This document shows positions 22,122 to 31,981 of a DNA stretch of 45,241 nt, piece by piece. The notes below the pieces were generated by a model. It did no database searches. It worked only from the letters and a program-made list of their open reading frames with translations, and was not told where the DNA came from. Origin of the DNA: Sphingobacteriales bacterium. GTDB taxonomy: Bacteria > Bacteroidota > Bacteroidia > AKYH767-A > OLB10. The stretch is from contig JAJTFW010000008.1 in the NCBI GenBank assembly GCA_021299095.1, positions 1 through 45,241 on the forward strand. Reading direction: 5' to 3'. Position 1 is the first letter of the stretch, and each line of letters starts with the position of its first letter. A program made the position numbers and the translations under genes.

Positions 22122-22239
22122 ACGGCTCGTTGGTAGGATAGGATTAGGCAGGCGGCCAAAAATAGCACTATTTTCCGCCTCAAGCCCGTATTTTTCAATC
22201 AGATACGAATCTGATCCGGACCTTATCCCCGCGATCCGG

Positions 22240-22833
22240 TTAGAGGTAGGCGAGTGCTGTTTTGATGAGTTCCTCCACCCCCGCTCCGGAGCCGACTGAT
22301 TTTGAAGCTTGTGACAATGCTTTTTCGGCACTCGCCCGGGCAAAGCCCAAGGTGAGCAAGGCACTTAACGCTTCCTCAGAGGCATTATTGTGTACTTCTG
22401 CAGCAAATCCGGCAGTTCCGGAAAGCGGAGCTCCCTTTCGCATTTTATCCTGCAGCTCAACCACAATCCGCTGGGCTGTTTTGGCTCCAATGCCCTTCAC
22501 TTTCTGGAGGTTGTTTGCATCGCCCGAAGCGATCACATTTCGCAGCTGACCTGCTGTCATGGAGGACAAGACCATACGGGCGGTGGTGGCTCCTACTCCA
22601 CTGACTGCCAGCAACTCACGAAACATGTGTCGCTCCTCTTCCTCCGCAAAACCGAACAACAATTGGGCATCCTCGCGAACTACATGGTGGGCATACAGCT
22701 TCACCTTTTGCTGGTCCTTGATTCGGCTATAGGTATGCAGTGAAATGTGAAGGAAAAAGCCGACACCGGCGCAATCGATGGTTACCGCTGTGGGACTCAG
22801 AGCGGCTACTTGGCCGTTAAAATAATCGTACAT
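22240..22833 (-). CDS. ruvA: Holliday junction DNA helicase subunit RuvA
   Basis: A 197-residue junction-binding subunit that tetramerises on four-way junctions and loads RuvB for branch migration. It shows the N-terminal OB-fold (MYDYFNGQVAALSPTAVTIDCAGVGF), then helix-hairpin-helix motifs LLAVSGVGATTARMVL and LQKVKGIGAKTAQRIVVEL, and a C-terminal UBA-like domain that contacts RuvB (EEALSALLTLGFARASAEKAL). The ATG at 22833 is 20 nt downstream of the maeB stop, so the two are probably co-transcribed; sprA starts about 118 nt after its stop. Confidence 0.96.
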   Translation of the reverse strand: MYDYFNGQVAALSPTAVTIDCAGVGFFLHISLHTYSRIKDQQKVKLYAHHVVREDAQLLFGFAEEEERHMFRELLAVSGVGATTARMVLSSMTAGQLRNVIASGDANNLQKVKGIGAKTAQRIVVELQDKMRKGAPLSGTAGFAAEVHNNASEEALSALLTLGFARASAEKALSQASKSVGSGAGVEELIKTALAYL

Positions 22834-22852
22834 ACCTGCGCGTAGGAAATGA

Positions 22853-25147
22853 TCAGATGGTTACCGCGTTTTTCTCGAATTCGCCGTTGGCTTTCCTGAC
22901 TTGTGCATCCACCACAGCGATGGTCACCATATTCACGATTTCACGGACCGATGACCCGAGCTGCAAGATGTGAACCGGCTTTTTCATGCCAAGCAGTATG
23001 GGCCCGATAGCCTCTGCCCCGCCCACAGATTGCAGCAATTTGTAGGCGATATTTCCCGCATCGAGGCTGGGGAAAATGAGCGTATTTGCTCCACGCTGGG
23101 CCAGGTCACTGAACGGATAATTGTCGCGGAGTAATTGTGGTGTGAACGCGAAATTGGCCTGTACTTCTCCATCAACCAGTAAGTCGGGATGATGCGCGTG
23201 CAATATCTCTACAGCCTTGCGCATTTTAATGGCTGATTCGGTGTTGGAAGAGCCGAAATTGGAGTAAGACAATAGGGCAATTCGGGGCTCAATATTGAAT
23301 TGTCGGACAGCCCTTGCCGTGAGCAGGGTGATTTCCACAATCTCCTCTGCAGTGGGATTGATGTTGATGGTGGTATCGGCAAAAAACATCGGACCATCCT
23401 TGGTGATCATGATGTACATGCCAGCCACTTTGTGCACATTTTGCTGGGTGCCGATGATACGCAATGCGGGACGAATCGTATCGGCATAATTGCGGGTGAG
23501 ACCCGAAATGAGGGCATCGGCCTCGCCGGTTTCGAGCATCATGGAGCCGTAATAACTACGCTCCTGCATGATTTTCCTGGCCTCGTAAAAGGTGAATCCG
23601 CGACGCTTACGCTTTTCGAAAAACAGCTTTCCGAACGCTTCGAGTTTTCCTTGCTCTTCGCGCGGATCGATGACCTGAACACCCTCCAATCGGAGGTTGT
23701 GTTCTTCGATCAGTGATGCGATGCGCTTGCGATTGCCCAGCAGAATCGGAATTGCGATACCCTCTTCGCGCACAATTTGTGCGGTCTTGAGGATCTTGTA
23801 CGTGTCAGCATCCGTAAACACAACGCGCTGCGGATTTTGCTTGGCCTTGTTGGTAATAACACGAATCAGCTTGTTATCGAGACCCAAGCGCTTACGCAGC
23901 TCATTTTCGTACGCTTCCCAATTGGCGATGGGTTGCTGGGCTACTCCCGACTCGATGGCTGCACGGGCTACGGCGGGCGCAACGGTATAAATAAGGCGTG
24001 AATCGAGTGGCTTGGGAATAATATAGGTGCGACCGAAAGTGATGTTCTTCTGGTTGTAAGCCAGGTTAACCATTTCTGGAACCGGCTCCTTGGCCAATCG
24101 CGCGATGGCCTTCACAGCCGCCAGCTTCATCTCCTCGTTGATCCGAGTTGCGCGTACATCCAGTGCTCCCCGGAAAATGAACGGAAAACCGATGACATTG
24201 TTCACCTGGTTGGGGTAATCGGAACGACCGGTAGCCATGATGATATCGGGTCGCGCCGCAGTGGCTTCCTCATAGGTGATTTCCGGATCGGGATTGGCCA
24301 TGGCGAAAACGATGGGGTTTTCCGCCGTGGGAAACAGATCCTTCCCTTTAAGGATGTTTCCTTTCGATAAGCCGATGAAAACATCCGCTCCATCGAGGGC
24401 TTGTTCAAGTGTGTGGAGGTCGCGTTTTGTGGCGAACCTCGATTTGTTCTCATCGAGTTCAGCGCGGTCGCTTCGGATCACCCCGCTACTGTCGACCATG
24501 ACGATGTTGTCCAGTTTTGCGCCGAGAGAAACAAACAAGGTTGTACAGGAAATGGCAGATGCGCCAGCACCGTTCACTACGATGCGCACTTGAGAGATGT
24601 CTTTCCCCGCCAGTTCGAGTGCATTGATGAGCGCAGCGCCTGAAATGATGGCGGTACCATGTTGGTCATCGTGCATGACCGGAATATTCAACTCTTCCTT
24701 CAGTCGGCGCTCGATTTCGAAACACTCGGGGGCTTTGATGTCCTCGAGGTTGATGCCGCCGAATGTGGGACTGATGGCTTTAACCGTTGTGACAAAAGCA
24801 TCTACATCGGTTTGATCGATTTCAATATCGAATACGTCGATATCGGCGAAAATTTTGAAGAGCAAACCCTTCCCTTCCATGACCGGTTTGGAAGCTTCTG
24901 CACCGATGTTCCCAAGCCCTAGTACAGCTGTGCCGTTGGAAATCACGGCCACCAGGTTTCCTTTAGCGGTGTACTTGTACACACTTTCGGGATCTTTCTC
25001 AATTTCGAGGCAGGGCACTGCTACTCCGGGCGAGTAAGCCAGTGCAAGATCACGTTGGGTACTGGTGGGTTTACTGGGAACGACTTCAATCTTACCGGGA
25101 CGTCCGGATGAGTGGTAGTCAAGGGCTTCCTGTTGCTGATCAGGCAT
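22853..25147 (-). CDS. maeB: NADP-dependent malic enzyme with C-terminal phosphotransacetylase-like domain
   Basis: A 764-residue fused enzyme that decarboxylates malate to pyruvate with NADP reduction. Residues 1-430 hold the malic enzyme: [57 protein letters not shown] and the dinucleotide site [12 protein letters not shown]. Residues about 430-760 are the Pta-like domain ([50 protein letters not shown]), which in MaeB proteins is a regulatory acetyl-CoA-sensing module rather than an active transferase. The length matches MaeB. It is the first gene of the minus-strand block leading to ruvA and sprA. Confidence 0.95.
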   Translation of the reverse strand: MPDQQQEALDYHSSGRPGKIEVVPSKPTSTQRDLALAYSPGVAVPCLEIEKDPESVYKYTAKGNLVAVISNGTAVLGLGNIGAEASKPVMEGKGLLFKIFADIDVFDIEIDQTDVDAFVTTVKAISPTFGGINLEDIKAPECFEIERRLKEELNIPVMHDDQHGTAIISGAALINALELAGKDISQVRIVVNGAGASAISCTTLFVSLGAKLDNIVMVDSSGVIRSDRAELDENKSRFATKRDLHTLEQALDGADVFIGLSKGNILKGKDLFPTAENPIVFAMANPDPEITYEEATAARPDIIMATGRSDYPNQVNNVIGFPFIFRGALDVRATRINEEMKLAAVKAIARLAKEPVPEMVNLAYNQKNITFGRTYIIPKPLDSRLIYTVAPAVARAAIESGVAQQPIANWEAYENELRKRLGLDNKLIRVITNKAKQNPQRVVFTDADTYKILKTAQIVREEGIAIPILLGNRKRIASLIEEHNLRLEGVQVIDPREEQGKLEAFGKLFFEKRKRRGFTFYEARKIMQERSYYGSMMLETGEADALISGLTRNYADTIRPALRIIGTQQNVHKVAGMYIMITKDGPMFFADTTININPTAEEIVEITLLTARAVRQFNIEPRIALLSYSNFGSSNTESAIKMRKAVEILHAHHPDLLVDGEVQANFAFTPQLLRDNYPFSDLAQRGANTLIFPSLDAGNIAYKLLQSVGGAEAIGPILLGMKKPVHILQLGSSVREIVNMVTIAVVDAQVRKANGEFEKNAVTI

Positions 25148-25249
25148 GTGTCTTAGGGTTGAGGATTCGAGATACGGCAGCGACGGAATGCCGAAGCAGC
25201 CGTATGTAAAAGGTGTCCAGGAATGGGCTCCCCTGTAGGAGGAGGCTGA

Positions 25250-25984
25250 TTAGCGGTGTGAAACCACCAGCCTGCAACTGTCTTTCAATCGACCACCATT
25301 GATGAACGAAACAATATAAACACCCGATTTCAGATCGGAGGTGTTCAGGACAAGTGCGCCGTGTTTCCCGGGGATATCAAGCACCCTGACCACAGCACCG
25401 AGCATGTTATACACCACCAACTGATCCCTAGAATCGGCGGTCGGCAAGTAGTAGTTAAATACCGTGAAGGCGTCGGCCGGATTTTGAAGGGGCTTGGACA
25501 GGCCGTACTGCTGGTTGTTTTCACCCAGTGAGGTGGTGAAATTCCAGGCAAGATCGACACCTACCGAATCGGAGGGATTGTCGGTGTCGATAAAACGGTA
25601 ATGGATGGAGGTGTAACCGGGGTAGCCCATGGGTAAAATGGTGCCCTTAAAAGATGCATCCGTGGTATTGGCCAGGATGGTATCATTGCCCCCTGAAGCC
25701 GGGGTTCCGGGAGGGTAACATGCTGCTGTAGAGCCTGTTCCGAAACAAAAGAACTCCATGTGACCCGGAGCCAGTGTGTTAATGCTGCGCTCCACGGTGA
25801 CACGCTTCAACGAGGAAGAAGTATTCGACAGATCGACATGTGACTCTGACTGAGCAAACAGATCGGTGACATTGATGACCGGCGTGTAATTGCTGAGGCT
25901 GAAGGTTTGGGCCGACAGAGAAAAGCTGAGGCCGGCTGAGGCAATCATCAAGCCTGCGGCGCGAAGGAGCGTAGTTTTTTTCAT
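25250..25984 (-). CDS. Small secreted protein with T9SS type A sorting domain
   Basis: A 244-residue protein. Residues 1-25 are a signal peptide (MKKTTLLRAAGLMIASAGLSFSLSAQ). Residues 26-165 form one beta-rich domain with two Cys (CFGTGSTAACY) and the sequence LPMGYPGYTSIHYRF, which I do not recognise as a named family with certainty. The last 75 residues (VFNYYLPTADSRDQLVVYNMLGAVVRVLDI...LKSGVYIVSFINGGR) are a T9SS sorting domain. It lies about 100 nt upstream of maeB on the same strand and is probably an extracellular cargo of SprA. Function unknown. Confidence 0.85.
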   Translation of the reverse strand: MKKTTLLRAAGLMIASAGLSFSLSAQTFSLSNYTPVINVTDLFAQSESHVDLSNTSSSLKRVTVERSINTLAPGHMEFFCFGTGSTAACYPPGTPASGGNDTILANTTDASFKGTILPMGYPGYTSIHYRFIDTDNPSDSVGVDLAWNFTTSLGENNQQYGLSKPLQNPADAFTVFNYYLPTADSRDQLVVYNMLGAVVRVLDIPGKHGALVLNTSDLKSGVYIVSFINGGRLKDSCRLVVSHR

Positions 25985-26174
25985 GCGTTACTTTGAAAGC
26001 GTGTTCAATTAATCCGTAAAGGTACAGCATTCGTACCACACCTAAAAACCTCCGGCGCCAAGACCCGGGTTGAAGTCGGGCATTACACACAAAGCGGTAT
26101 GAATGAGGCAACTAAAATATAATTGGGGCTGGCCAGACCATTTTTTCACCCGCCAAAAATCAAATGGGATTGAC

Positions 26175-26182
26175 TACATTTG
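26175..26182 (+). promoter_or_regulatory. Candidate -7 box for the Omp28-like gene, TACATTTG
   Basis: TACATTTG matches TAnnTTTG and lies about 80 nt before the Omp28-like ATG at 26261. The 276-bp gap (25985-26260) is divergent between two T9SS cargo genes. No further elements were convincingly identified there. Confidence 0.35.
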
Positions 26183-26260
26183 AAGTCCACGTGATTGCTT
26201 GTCATGAAGTTATTGACCGGCCGTGCCACTCAGAAAAAACACAACACATAACCAAACACC

Positions 26261-28057
26261 ATGAAAAAACTATTTACCCTTGCCTTCATGCTGGGAGCTA
26301 CTGCGGCCTTCGCACAGCTACCGGTTGACACCACGGCCCAACTCAAAAATGCCATCCTTGAAGAATTCACTGGAATCAACTGCGTGTACTGCCCCGACGG
26401 TCACAAAATCGCATCCCAGATTGCAGCGGCCAATCCGGGTCGTGCATTTGCCGTGAACATCCACACGGGCGGTTTTGCTACGCCCAGCGCAGGCCAGCCA
26501 GACTTCCGCACGGCCGATGGCAATGCCATTGCTGCCATCCCCGGAATGGGAATCACCGGTTACCCCCAGGGGGCTGTCAGCCGTACCTTTTACCCCACCA
26601 CGGCCACAGCCTACGCCATGAGCCGTACCTCCTGGACTGCAGCGGTGAACAACATCCTGAACCAGCCCGCCTATGCCAACGTTGCCGGAGAAGCCACCCT
26701 TGACATTATCACCCGTGAGCTGAGCGTGAACATCGAGGTGTATTACACAGGATCAAGTCCGGTGGCCACCAACAAGCTCACCGTGATGTTGCTGCAAAAC
26801 AACATCAATGGGCCTCAGACGGGTGCCACCAATTTCAACCCCACCATGGTGAATCCCGACGGAACCTATCGTCACATGCACGCCCTGCGCGATGTATTGA
26901 CTACGCCCACCACCGGTGCCAACATCGACACCACCACACAGGGCACATTGGTACAGCGTACCATCACTTACACGATTCCGGCTACAATCGGAACCATACC
27001 AGTTGACCTGAGTAACCTTGAAATTTTGGCCTTTGTTGCAGAAACCTCCAACAAAGTCATCAATGTGAATGAGGTTCCTATCACATTTAGCGGATTCACT
27101 ACGGTGAACAACGCACAACTCGTTTCCATCAGCAGCATCGAAGACGTATGCGTTGGTTCCATTGAGCCTAAGTTCCGTTTGAGCAATCAGGGAAGTTCGC
27201 CCATCACTGCTGCTACTATCAACTATGCCGTTAACGGTGGAACACCAGCTGTTTACAACTGGAGCGGCAACCTCAATCCGCTCGGAACTACCGACATCAC
27301 TCTGCCTTCGACAGCATTTACTGTTAGCCCAAGCAACACGCTCGACATCTCTGTGGTTGACGTAAACGGCGGAACCGATGACGATCCCAGCAACAATGCA
27401 TCAAACGTCACCTTCGCTGCAACTACCTCCAACAGCCCTACGGTGAACCTGACACTCAACCTGACACAAGACCGTTACGGCTCTGAAATCACTTGGGAGT
27501 TCCTCGATGGAAGCGGCAACACCCTGGCCAATGGCGGACCTTACGCTGACCTCTCAGCCAACGGAACCCTCCTTCACGTTGAAAACGTGGTTGTGCCTGC
27601 AACAGGATGCTATCGTTTCGTCATTTATGACTCATACGGTGACGGAATTAACTCAGGTTATGGAGTTGGAAGTGTGAACATCAAGGACGGTTACAGCAAC
27701 ACCATCTACTCCAACAATGGAACCTTCACTGCACAAGCTTCACGCAACTTTGAAGTGAGTGGAAACACCAACACCACTTCAATCCAGGACAATGTCCACT
27801 TGGCTTCAATCAACCTCTTCCCGAACCCTGCAGCAGCCGAAAGCCGACTCGGCTTTGAACTGCGCAGCACACAGGAGGTTGCAGTTCGCGTAATCAACGC
27901 ACTCGGACAAACCATCAGCAACACCAGTCTCGGCCGCCTCAATGCCGGAAACCACCAACACCTGTTGGATGTGAGCGCCCTTTCTACCGGGCTTTACACG
28001 GTTGAGCTTCGCACGGGCGACAGCACCAGTTCGCTCCGACTGACTGTTGGACAGTAA
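26261..28057 (+). CDS. Omp28-related protein with T9SS sorting domain
   Basis: A 598-residue secreted protein. The signal peptide is residues 1-19 (AAFAQ). Residues 25-290 are an Omp28-type domain that begins with a thioredoxin-like segment, AILEEFTGINCVYCPDGHK, with a CxxC at Cys41/Cys44. Residues about 290-385 look CARDB/Ig-like. Residues about 390-510 are a CUB/CBM-like domain with GDGINSGYGVG, which may bind calcium. Residues about 515-598 are a T9SS sorting domain (LFPNPAAAESRLGF...LSTGLYTVELRTG). It opens a four-gene plus-strand cluster with TlpA-like, DUF6029-like and Omp28 lipoprotein genes. A surface redox or disulfide role is inferred from the CxxC and its neighbours, not demonstrated. 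Confidence 0.88.
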   Translation: MKKLFTLAFMLGATAAFAQLPVDTTAQLKNAILEEFTGINCVYCPDGHKIASQIAAANPGRAFAVNIHTGGFATPSAGQPDFRTADGNAIAAIPGMGITGYPQGAVSRTFYPTTATAYAMSRTSWTAAVNNILNQPAYANVAGEATLDIITRELSVNIEVYYTGSSPVATNKLTVMLLQNNINGPQTGATNFNPTMVNPDGTYRHMHALRDVLTTPTTGANIDTTTQGTLVQRTITYTIPATIGTIPVDLSNLEILAFVAETSNKVINVNEVPITFSGFTTVNNAQLVSISSIEDVCVGSIEPKFRLSNQGSSPITAATINYAVNGGTPAVYNWSGNLNPLGTTDITLPSTAFTVSPSNTLDISVVDVNGGTDDDPSNNASNVTFAATTSNSPTVNLTLNLTQDRYGSEITWEFLDGSGNTLANGGPYADLSANGTLLHVENVVVPATGCYRFVIYDSYGDGINSGYGVGSVNIKDGYSNTIYSNNGTFTAQASRNFEVSGNTNTTSIQDNVHLASINLFPNPAAAESRLGFELRSTQEVAVRVINALGQTISNTSLGRLNAGNHQHLLDVSALSTGLYTVELRTGDSTSSLRLTVGQ

Positions 28058-28077
28058 TCACCTCATTCCCATTGAGT

Positions 28078-28112
28078 ACAAAGGCTGCCCCAACAGGCGG
28101 CCTTTGTTTTTA
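28078..28112 (+). terminator. Terminator after the Omp28-like gene
   Basis: ACAAAGGC(T)GCC and GGC(G)GCCTTTGT form a stem around CCAACA, followed by T residues, 21 nt after the stop codon. Confidence 0.8.
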
Positions 28113-28170
28113 TGATGATGAATGGATGAACAAATCAGTAACCAGCATACGCCCGTTTGCGGTCATTCGT

Positions 28171-28178
28171 TACCTTTG
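28171..28178 (+). promoter_or_regulatory. Candidate -7 box for the TlpA-like gene, TACCTTTG
   Basis: TACCTTTG lies 18 nt before the ATG at 28197 and follows a terminator, so the TlpA-like gene probably has its own promoter. A TTTG at 28156-28159 is too close to be a normal -33 box. Confidence 0.4.
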
Positions 28179-28196
28179 AACTGAACACCGAATCGT

Positions 28197-28700
28197 ATGA
28201 AACACATCCTAATCCTGATTACAGCAGCACTCTTTTACAGCCCATCCGTCGCCCAGGATGCCGCAAAGCGCGATGTACCTGGAATCACCATCAAAGACAT
28301 TGACGGAAAACCGTTCAGTACCGAGCGCTTGTTGGGAAGTGGCAAACCCGTGATCATTGACTTTTGGGCAACCTGGTGCAAGCCCTGCGTAGCTTCGCTC
28401 AACGGCATGAACGATGTATATCAGCAATGGAAAGAAGAAACAGGCGTCAGTATTTATGCGGTATCCATTGACGATTCACGTACCATGCCATCGGTTGCTC
28501 CATTTGTTGCCGGCAAAGGCTGGGAATTCGATGTATTGCTGGACCCCAATTCCGATTTTCGCAGAGCGATGAATGTAAACAACGTACCACACACCTTTTT
28601 GATTGACGGCAACGGAAAAATCGTAATGCAACGAAACACCTACACACCCGGTGACGAAGAAAAGATGTACGAAGATCTCATGAAGCTCACCAAAAAATAA
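28197..28700 (+). CDS. TlpA/ResA-like thioredoxin-family protein
   Basis: A 167-residue extracytoplasmic thiol-disulfide protein. A signal peptide (ILILITAALFYSPSVAQ) precedes the thioredoxin fold; the active site is FWATWCKPC (Cys61 and Cys64), followed by the peroxiredoxin-like SIYAVSIDDS segment and the cis-Pro loop NVPHTFLID. It would act in the periplasm as a reductase or oxidase of envelope thiols. It is flanked by Omp28-like proteins that also carry CxxC pairs, so these are plausible partners. Terminators on both sides suggest it can be transcribed alone. Redox direction is not determinable from sequence. Confidence 0.92.
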   Translation: MKHILILITAALFYSPSVAQDAAKRDVPGITIKDIDGKPFSTERLLGSGKPVIIDFWATWCKPCVASLNGMNDVYQQWKEETGVSIYAVSIDDSRTMPSVAPFVAGKGWEFDVLLDPNSDFRRAMNVNNVPHTFLIDGNGKIVMQRNTYTPGDEEKMYEDLMKLTKK

Positions 28701-28719
28701 GTTCAGACAACCCTTAGCT

Positions 28720-28748
28720 TAAGGCCTCCTGCAGGGGCCTTTTTTTAT
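28720..28748 (+). terminator. Terminator after the TlpA-like gene
   Basis: AAGGCC(T)CC-TGCA-GG(G)GCCTT followed by a T run, 20 nt after the stop. Confidence 0.8.
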
Positions 28749-28803
28749 GGGCTCCATTGGAGAAATAGCCCTACCTTAGGGCTCCAATTCCCGCATCCAC
28801 CTT

Positions 28804-30426
28804 ATGAAGAAACTTCGGAGCCTGCAGGTGCTGGCGCTATTACTGACCTCCGCATCCGCACTTGCTCAAAATCCGATTCAGAACGGAACGTTCTCCGGTT
28901 ATTTTGAAACCAACGGACAATACTACCGCTCAGACTCCAGCATCAAGGCCGTGGATGTTCCCGAAAAATGGCTCAACAATGCATTCATGAGCTTATCCTA
29001 CACCTATGGTAATCTCAGCATGGGTGTGCGCTACGAGAGCTACCTCAATGCAATCCAGGGATTTGATCAAAATTACCGTGGCAACGGACTCGTAAACCGC
29101 TACCTCACCTATTCAGGTGAGAAGCTACAGGTTACGGCCGGACACTTCTATGAGCAGTTCGGTAACGGCCTGGTACTCCGCTCGTACTGGGAACCCAACT
29201 TGGGAATTGACAATGCACTGGACGGGGTTAGAGCTGTTTTCCAACCGGAACCCGGAATCACACTGAAGGGTGTCATTGGTCGTCAACGTGACTTCTTTGA
29301 TTTCTCGGCCGGAATTGTGCGCGGTGTGGATGGTGATTTTCAACTCAACGACTTGGTGTCGCCACTCAAAGATGCCAAGCTTCGCATTTCAATGGGAGGA
29401 AGTTTCGTGAGCAAATATCAACGCGACACGAAAGTATCGTACAACCTTCCAGAAAATGTAGGTAATGCGGCTGGACGCTTCCGCCTTGGATACGGCAAGT
29501 TCAGCTTTGACGCGGAATATGCCTACAAGATCAACGATCCTTCGCTTTCCAACGAATACACGTATAACAGTGGCGAATCCTTTTTTACCAACCTGACCTA
29601 TGCCAAAAAAGGATTGGGTGTACGCCTGAGTGCAAAACGCGTAGACAACATGGACTACAGGTCGGATCGTGATGTGAGTGGCAACCGACTGCTTATCAAC
29701 TACCTCCCTGCTGTAAACCGTCAGCAAACCTATCGACTGGCAACTTTGTACCCTTACGCAACTCAGCTGCTAGGTGAAATGGGCGGGTCGGCCGAAGTGT
29801 ATTTCACCGCCAAGCCCAAAAGCACCTTAGGAGGTGAGTTCGGCACCACGTTCCTGCTCAGCTTCGCAGCTGTGAACGACATCGAGCGCAAGAACCTCGA
29901 CGACACGTTGGGATACGATTCCGACTTTTTTGCCATCGGCGAAGACCGGTTTTACCAGGAAGCTACCGTCGAAGTGAGTAAAAAGCTGAGCAAGAAAAGC
30001 AAATTTGTTGCCAGCTACGTGTACATGATTTATGACCGGACCAAGCTGGAAGGTAAAGGCGGTGAAGTGACTGCACACCTCAACGTATTCGATTTCACGC
30101 ATAAGTTCGAAGGACAAAAAAGTATCCGTTTCGATTTGGAACACCTCTACACGCAGCAGGATCGTGGCAGTTGGGCTATGGCACTGGTGGAGATCAATTT
30201 CAACCAACGCTGGAGCATTGCCGTGTTTGATGAATGGAACTACGGCAACGAAATCAGCAGCGAACGCTTTCACTACTACAACGGCCTGATCACCTACGTG
30301 AGCGGAGGAACACGATTAAGCGCCGGCTGGGCCCGTCAGCGCGCCGGCTTGCTGTGCGTAGGCGGTGTATGCCGCTTCGTTCCAGCCAGCAATGGTCTCA
30401 CCCTCACAATCAGCAGCCGCTTCTGA
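28804..30426 (+). CDS. Outer-membrane beta-barrel protein, DUF6029-like
   Basis: A 540-residue protein with a signal peptide (LLTSASALAQ, residues 1-22), then alternating amphipathic strands with aromatic girdles throughout (FSGYFETNGQYYRSD, LTVTAGHFYEQFGNG, KLRISMGGSFV) and a C-terminal Phe (ISSRF), all typical of an outer-membrane barrel. I place it with the Bacteroidota DUF6029 family from overall pattern. There is no T9SS domain, so insertion would be by the BAM machinery. It lies between the TlpA-like gene and the Omp28 lipoprotein gene. Function is unknown; the context suggests an envelope complex with Omp28-like proteins. Cys residues occur only near the C terminus (LLCVGGVCRF). Confidence 0.82.
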   Translation: MKKLRSLQVLALLLTSASALAQNPIQNGTFSGYFETNGQYYRSDSSIKAVDVPEKWLNNAFMSLSYTYGNLSMGVRYESYLNAIQGFDQNYRGNGLVNRYLTYSGEKLQVTAGHFYEQFGNGLVLRSYWEPNLGIDNALDGVRAVFQPEPGITLKGVIGRQRDFFDFSAGIVRGVDGDFQLNDLVSPLKDAKLRISMGGSFVSKYQRDTKVSYNLPENVGNAAGRFRLGYGKFSFDAEYAYKINDPSLSNEYTYNSGESFFTNLTYAKKGLGVRLSAKRVDNMDYRSDRDVSGNRLLINYLPAVNRQQTYRLATLYPYATQLLGEMGGSAEVYFTAKPKSTLGGEFGTTFLLSFAAVNDIERKNLDDTLGYDSDFFAIGEDRFYQEATVEVSKKLSKKSKFVASYVYMIYDRTKLEGKGGEVTAHLNVFDFTHKFEGQKSIRFDLEHLYTQQDRGSWAMALVEINFNQRWSIAVFDEWNYGNEISSERFHYYNGLITYVSGGTRLSAGWARQRAGLLCVGGVCRFVPASNGLTLTISSRF

Positions 30427-30464
30427 CCAGGCAATCCTTACCTTAGACTAGCAGACAAAAACAC

Positions 30465-31310
30465 ATGAACCGCATCCTTGTATTCGCACTCTTCGTTTTG
30501 TGCTCGGCCTGTGATAAAATTGAGGCTCCCTATGGCAACGGAAGCAACAGTCCTATTCCTACCGACTCGGCTGTCCGAAAAATACTGATTGAAGATTTCA
30601 CGGGTCACACCTGCCAGGCCTGCCCCAATGCCCACCGCGAGGCGACTCGCTTGCACTCTTTGTTCGGCGAGCAAGTAGTGGTAATGGCTGTTCATGCAGA
30701 TTTCTGGGCGAACCCATACCCTGTTGGAGCACCCTATTATACCTACGATTTCAGAACCTCCCTGGCCACACAAATCGCCACCGATTTTGGTGTTATCGGA
30801 CAACCCTTCCCGAAAGGACTCATAAACAGGATGAACAATCCCGCTACGGGTCAACCTTGGGTGTTGGACTGGGGTGCATGGGAAGACCGCATTTCCGATT
30901 GGCTTAGCCAGCCGGCAGATGCGAAAATCAACATCACTCCGACATACAATCCTAGTACACGGGCCGTAACTGCAGATGTGGATGTACTTGCTGTAAGCGA
31001 TATGACCGATGGATGTCAGCTTGCCGTGTACTTTGTTGAGGACAGCATCATCAATTGGCAGAAAGATCAAACAGCCAGCCCGTCTGATGTTCAGAACTAC
31101 GAACACAACCATGTGTTGCGTGGATCATTGAACGGTACTTATGGCGAAAACCTGGGGGCACTCACTGCCGGCTCGAACATCAACCGAAATTACTCGGGCA
31201 CATTGATCCCGTCCGATGCGGTTGCAGGCCGCGTTAAGCTTATCGCCATCCTCAGTAATACAGTCACCCGGGAAATCATCCAGGTGGAAGAAGTGGATTT
31301 GGTGGAGTAA
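30465..31310 (+). CDS. Omp28-like putative lipoprotein
   Basis: A 281-residue protein with a short hydrophobic N terminus ending in CSAC, where Cys16 is the likely lipidated residue (the lipobox is imperfect, with Cys at -3). The mature part starts with KILIEDFTGHTCQACPNAHREA, the same Omp28/thioredoxin-like motif as the gene at 26261, here with CxxC at Cys50/Cys53. The single Omp28 domain ends at the C terminus (ILSNTVTREIIQVEEVDLVE) with no sorting domain, so it is probably membrane-anchored where its paralogue is T9SS-exported. It starts 38 nt after the DUF6029-like gene and is probably co-transcribed with it. Confidence 0.85.
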   Translation: MNRILVFALFVLCSACDKIEAPYGNGSNSPIPTDSAVRKILIEDFTGHTCQACPNAHREATRLHSLFGEQVVVMAVHADFWANPYPVGAPYYTYDFRTSLATQIATDFGVIGQPFPKGLINRMNNPATGQPWVLDWGAWEDRISDWLSQPADAKINITPTYNPSTRAVTADVDVLAVSDMTDGCQLAVYFVEDSIINWQKDQTASPSDVQNYEHNHVLRGSLNGTYGENLGALTAGSNINRNYSGTLIPSDAVAGRVKLIAILSNTVTREIIQVEEVDLVE

Positions 31311-31340
31311 TCGCACCACCCGAAACCAAATTTCGTTATC

Positions 31341-31922
31341 ATGAAAAGTCCTGGCTTTTTTCTGGTGAATGCCATTACGGGATACCGTGTCCTCGCTTCG
31401 ATTGCATTGTTCCTAATTGCAGGTGCAGGACGCCTAGACTGGTTTCAATGGCTGCTGCCACTGAGCTTTTTCACCGATTTGATTGACGGGCCCTTGTCGC
31501 GAAAACTGAAGGTCAGTAGCACCTTCGGAGCCTACATGGACTCTATTGGTGATGACCTGACGGTTCTTGCCGGAATCTATGGTGTATATGTATTCAAGAA
31601 CGGCTTCCTTCATGAACATCGGATAAGCATTGCCGTGATGTTGACCCTGTTCATCGCTCAGATCCTGTTTGCCTGGATCCGCTACGGCAAACTATCAAGT
31701 TTTCACACCTACCTCGCAAAAACGGCGGCCATCGTGCAGGGCAGCTTTCTTATACTCCTGTTCCTACTGCCTGAACCCATTATGCCCCTGTATTGGCTGG
31801 CCGTTGCCATTACTGTTGCAGACCTTGTAGAAGAAATCCTACTTGTGGCAATTATGAAAACCTGGCGAACGAACGTTAAAGGTTTATTCTGGGTGATGAG
31901 CAATCAGACCGGAAAAGAGTGA
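31341..31922 (+). CDS. CDP-alcohol phosphatidyltransferase family membrane protein
   Basis: A 193-residue integral membrane enzyme of phospholipid synthesis that transfers a phosphatidyl group from a CDP-alcohol to an acceptor alcohol. The signature D-G-x2-S-R-x8-G-x3-D-x3-D is complete in the segment from IDGPLSRKL to FGAYMDSIGDD (about residues 47-72), with Ser in place of the usual Ala before Arg. About five hydrophobic helices follow the family layout. It starts 30 nt after the Omp28 lipoprotein. PgsA-like or another CDP-OH transferase cannot be decided from sequence. Confidence 0.88.
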   Translation: MKSPGFFLVNAITGYRVLASIALFLIAGAGRLDWFQWLLPLSFFTDLIDGPLSRKLKVSSTFGAYMDSIGDDLTVLAGIYGVYVFKNGFLHEHRISIAVMLTLFIAQILFAWIRYGKLSSFHTYLAKTAAIVQGSFLILLFLLPEPIMPLYWLAVAITVADLVEEILLVAIMKTWRTNVKGLFWVMSNQTGKE

Positions 31923-31981
31923 ATCTGATGCATGTCACACCAATCACCAATACTGTCATGCACCTAAGAAATTTGAGGAAT

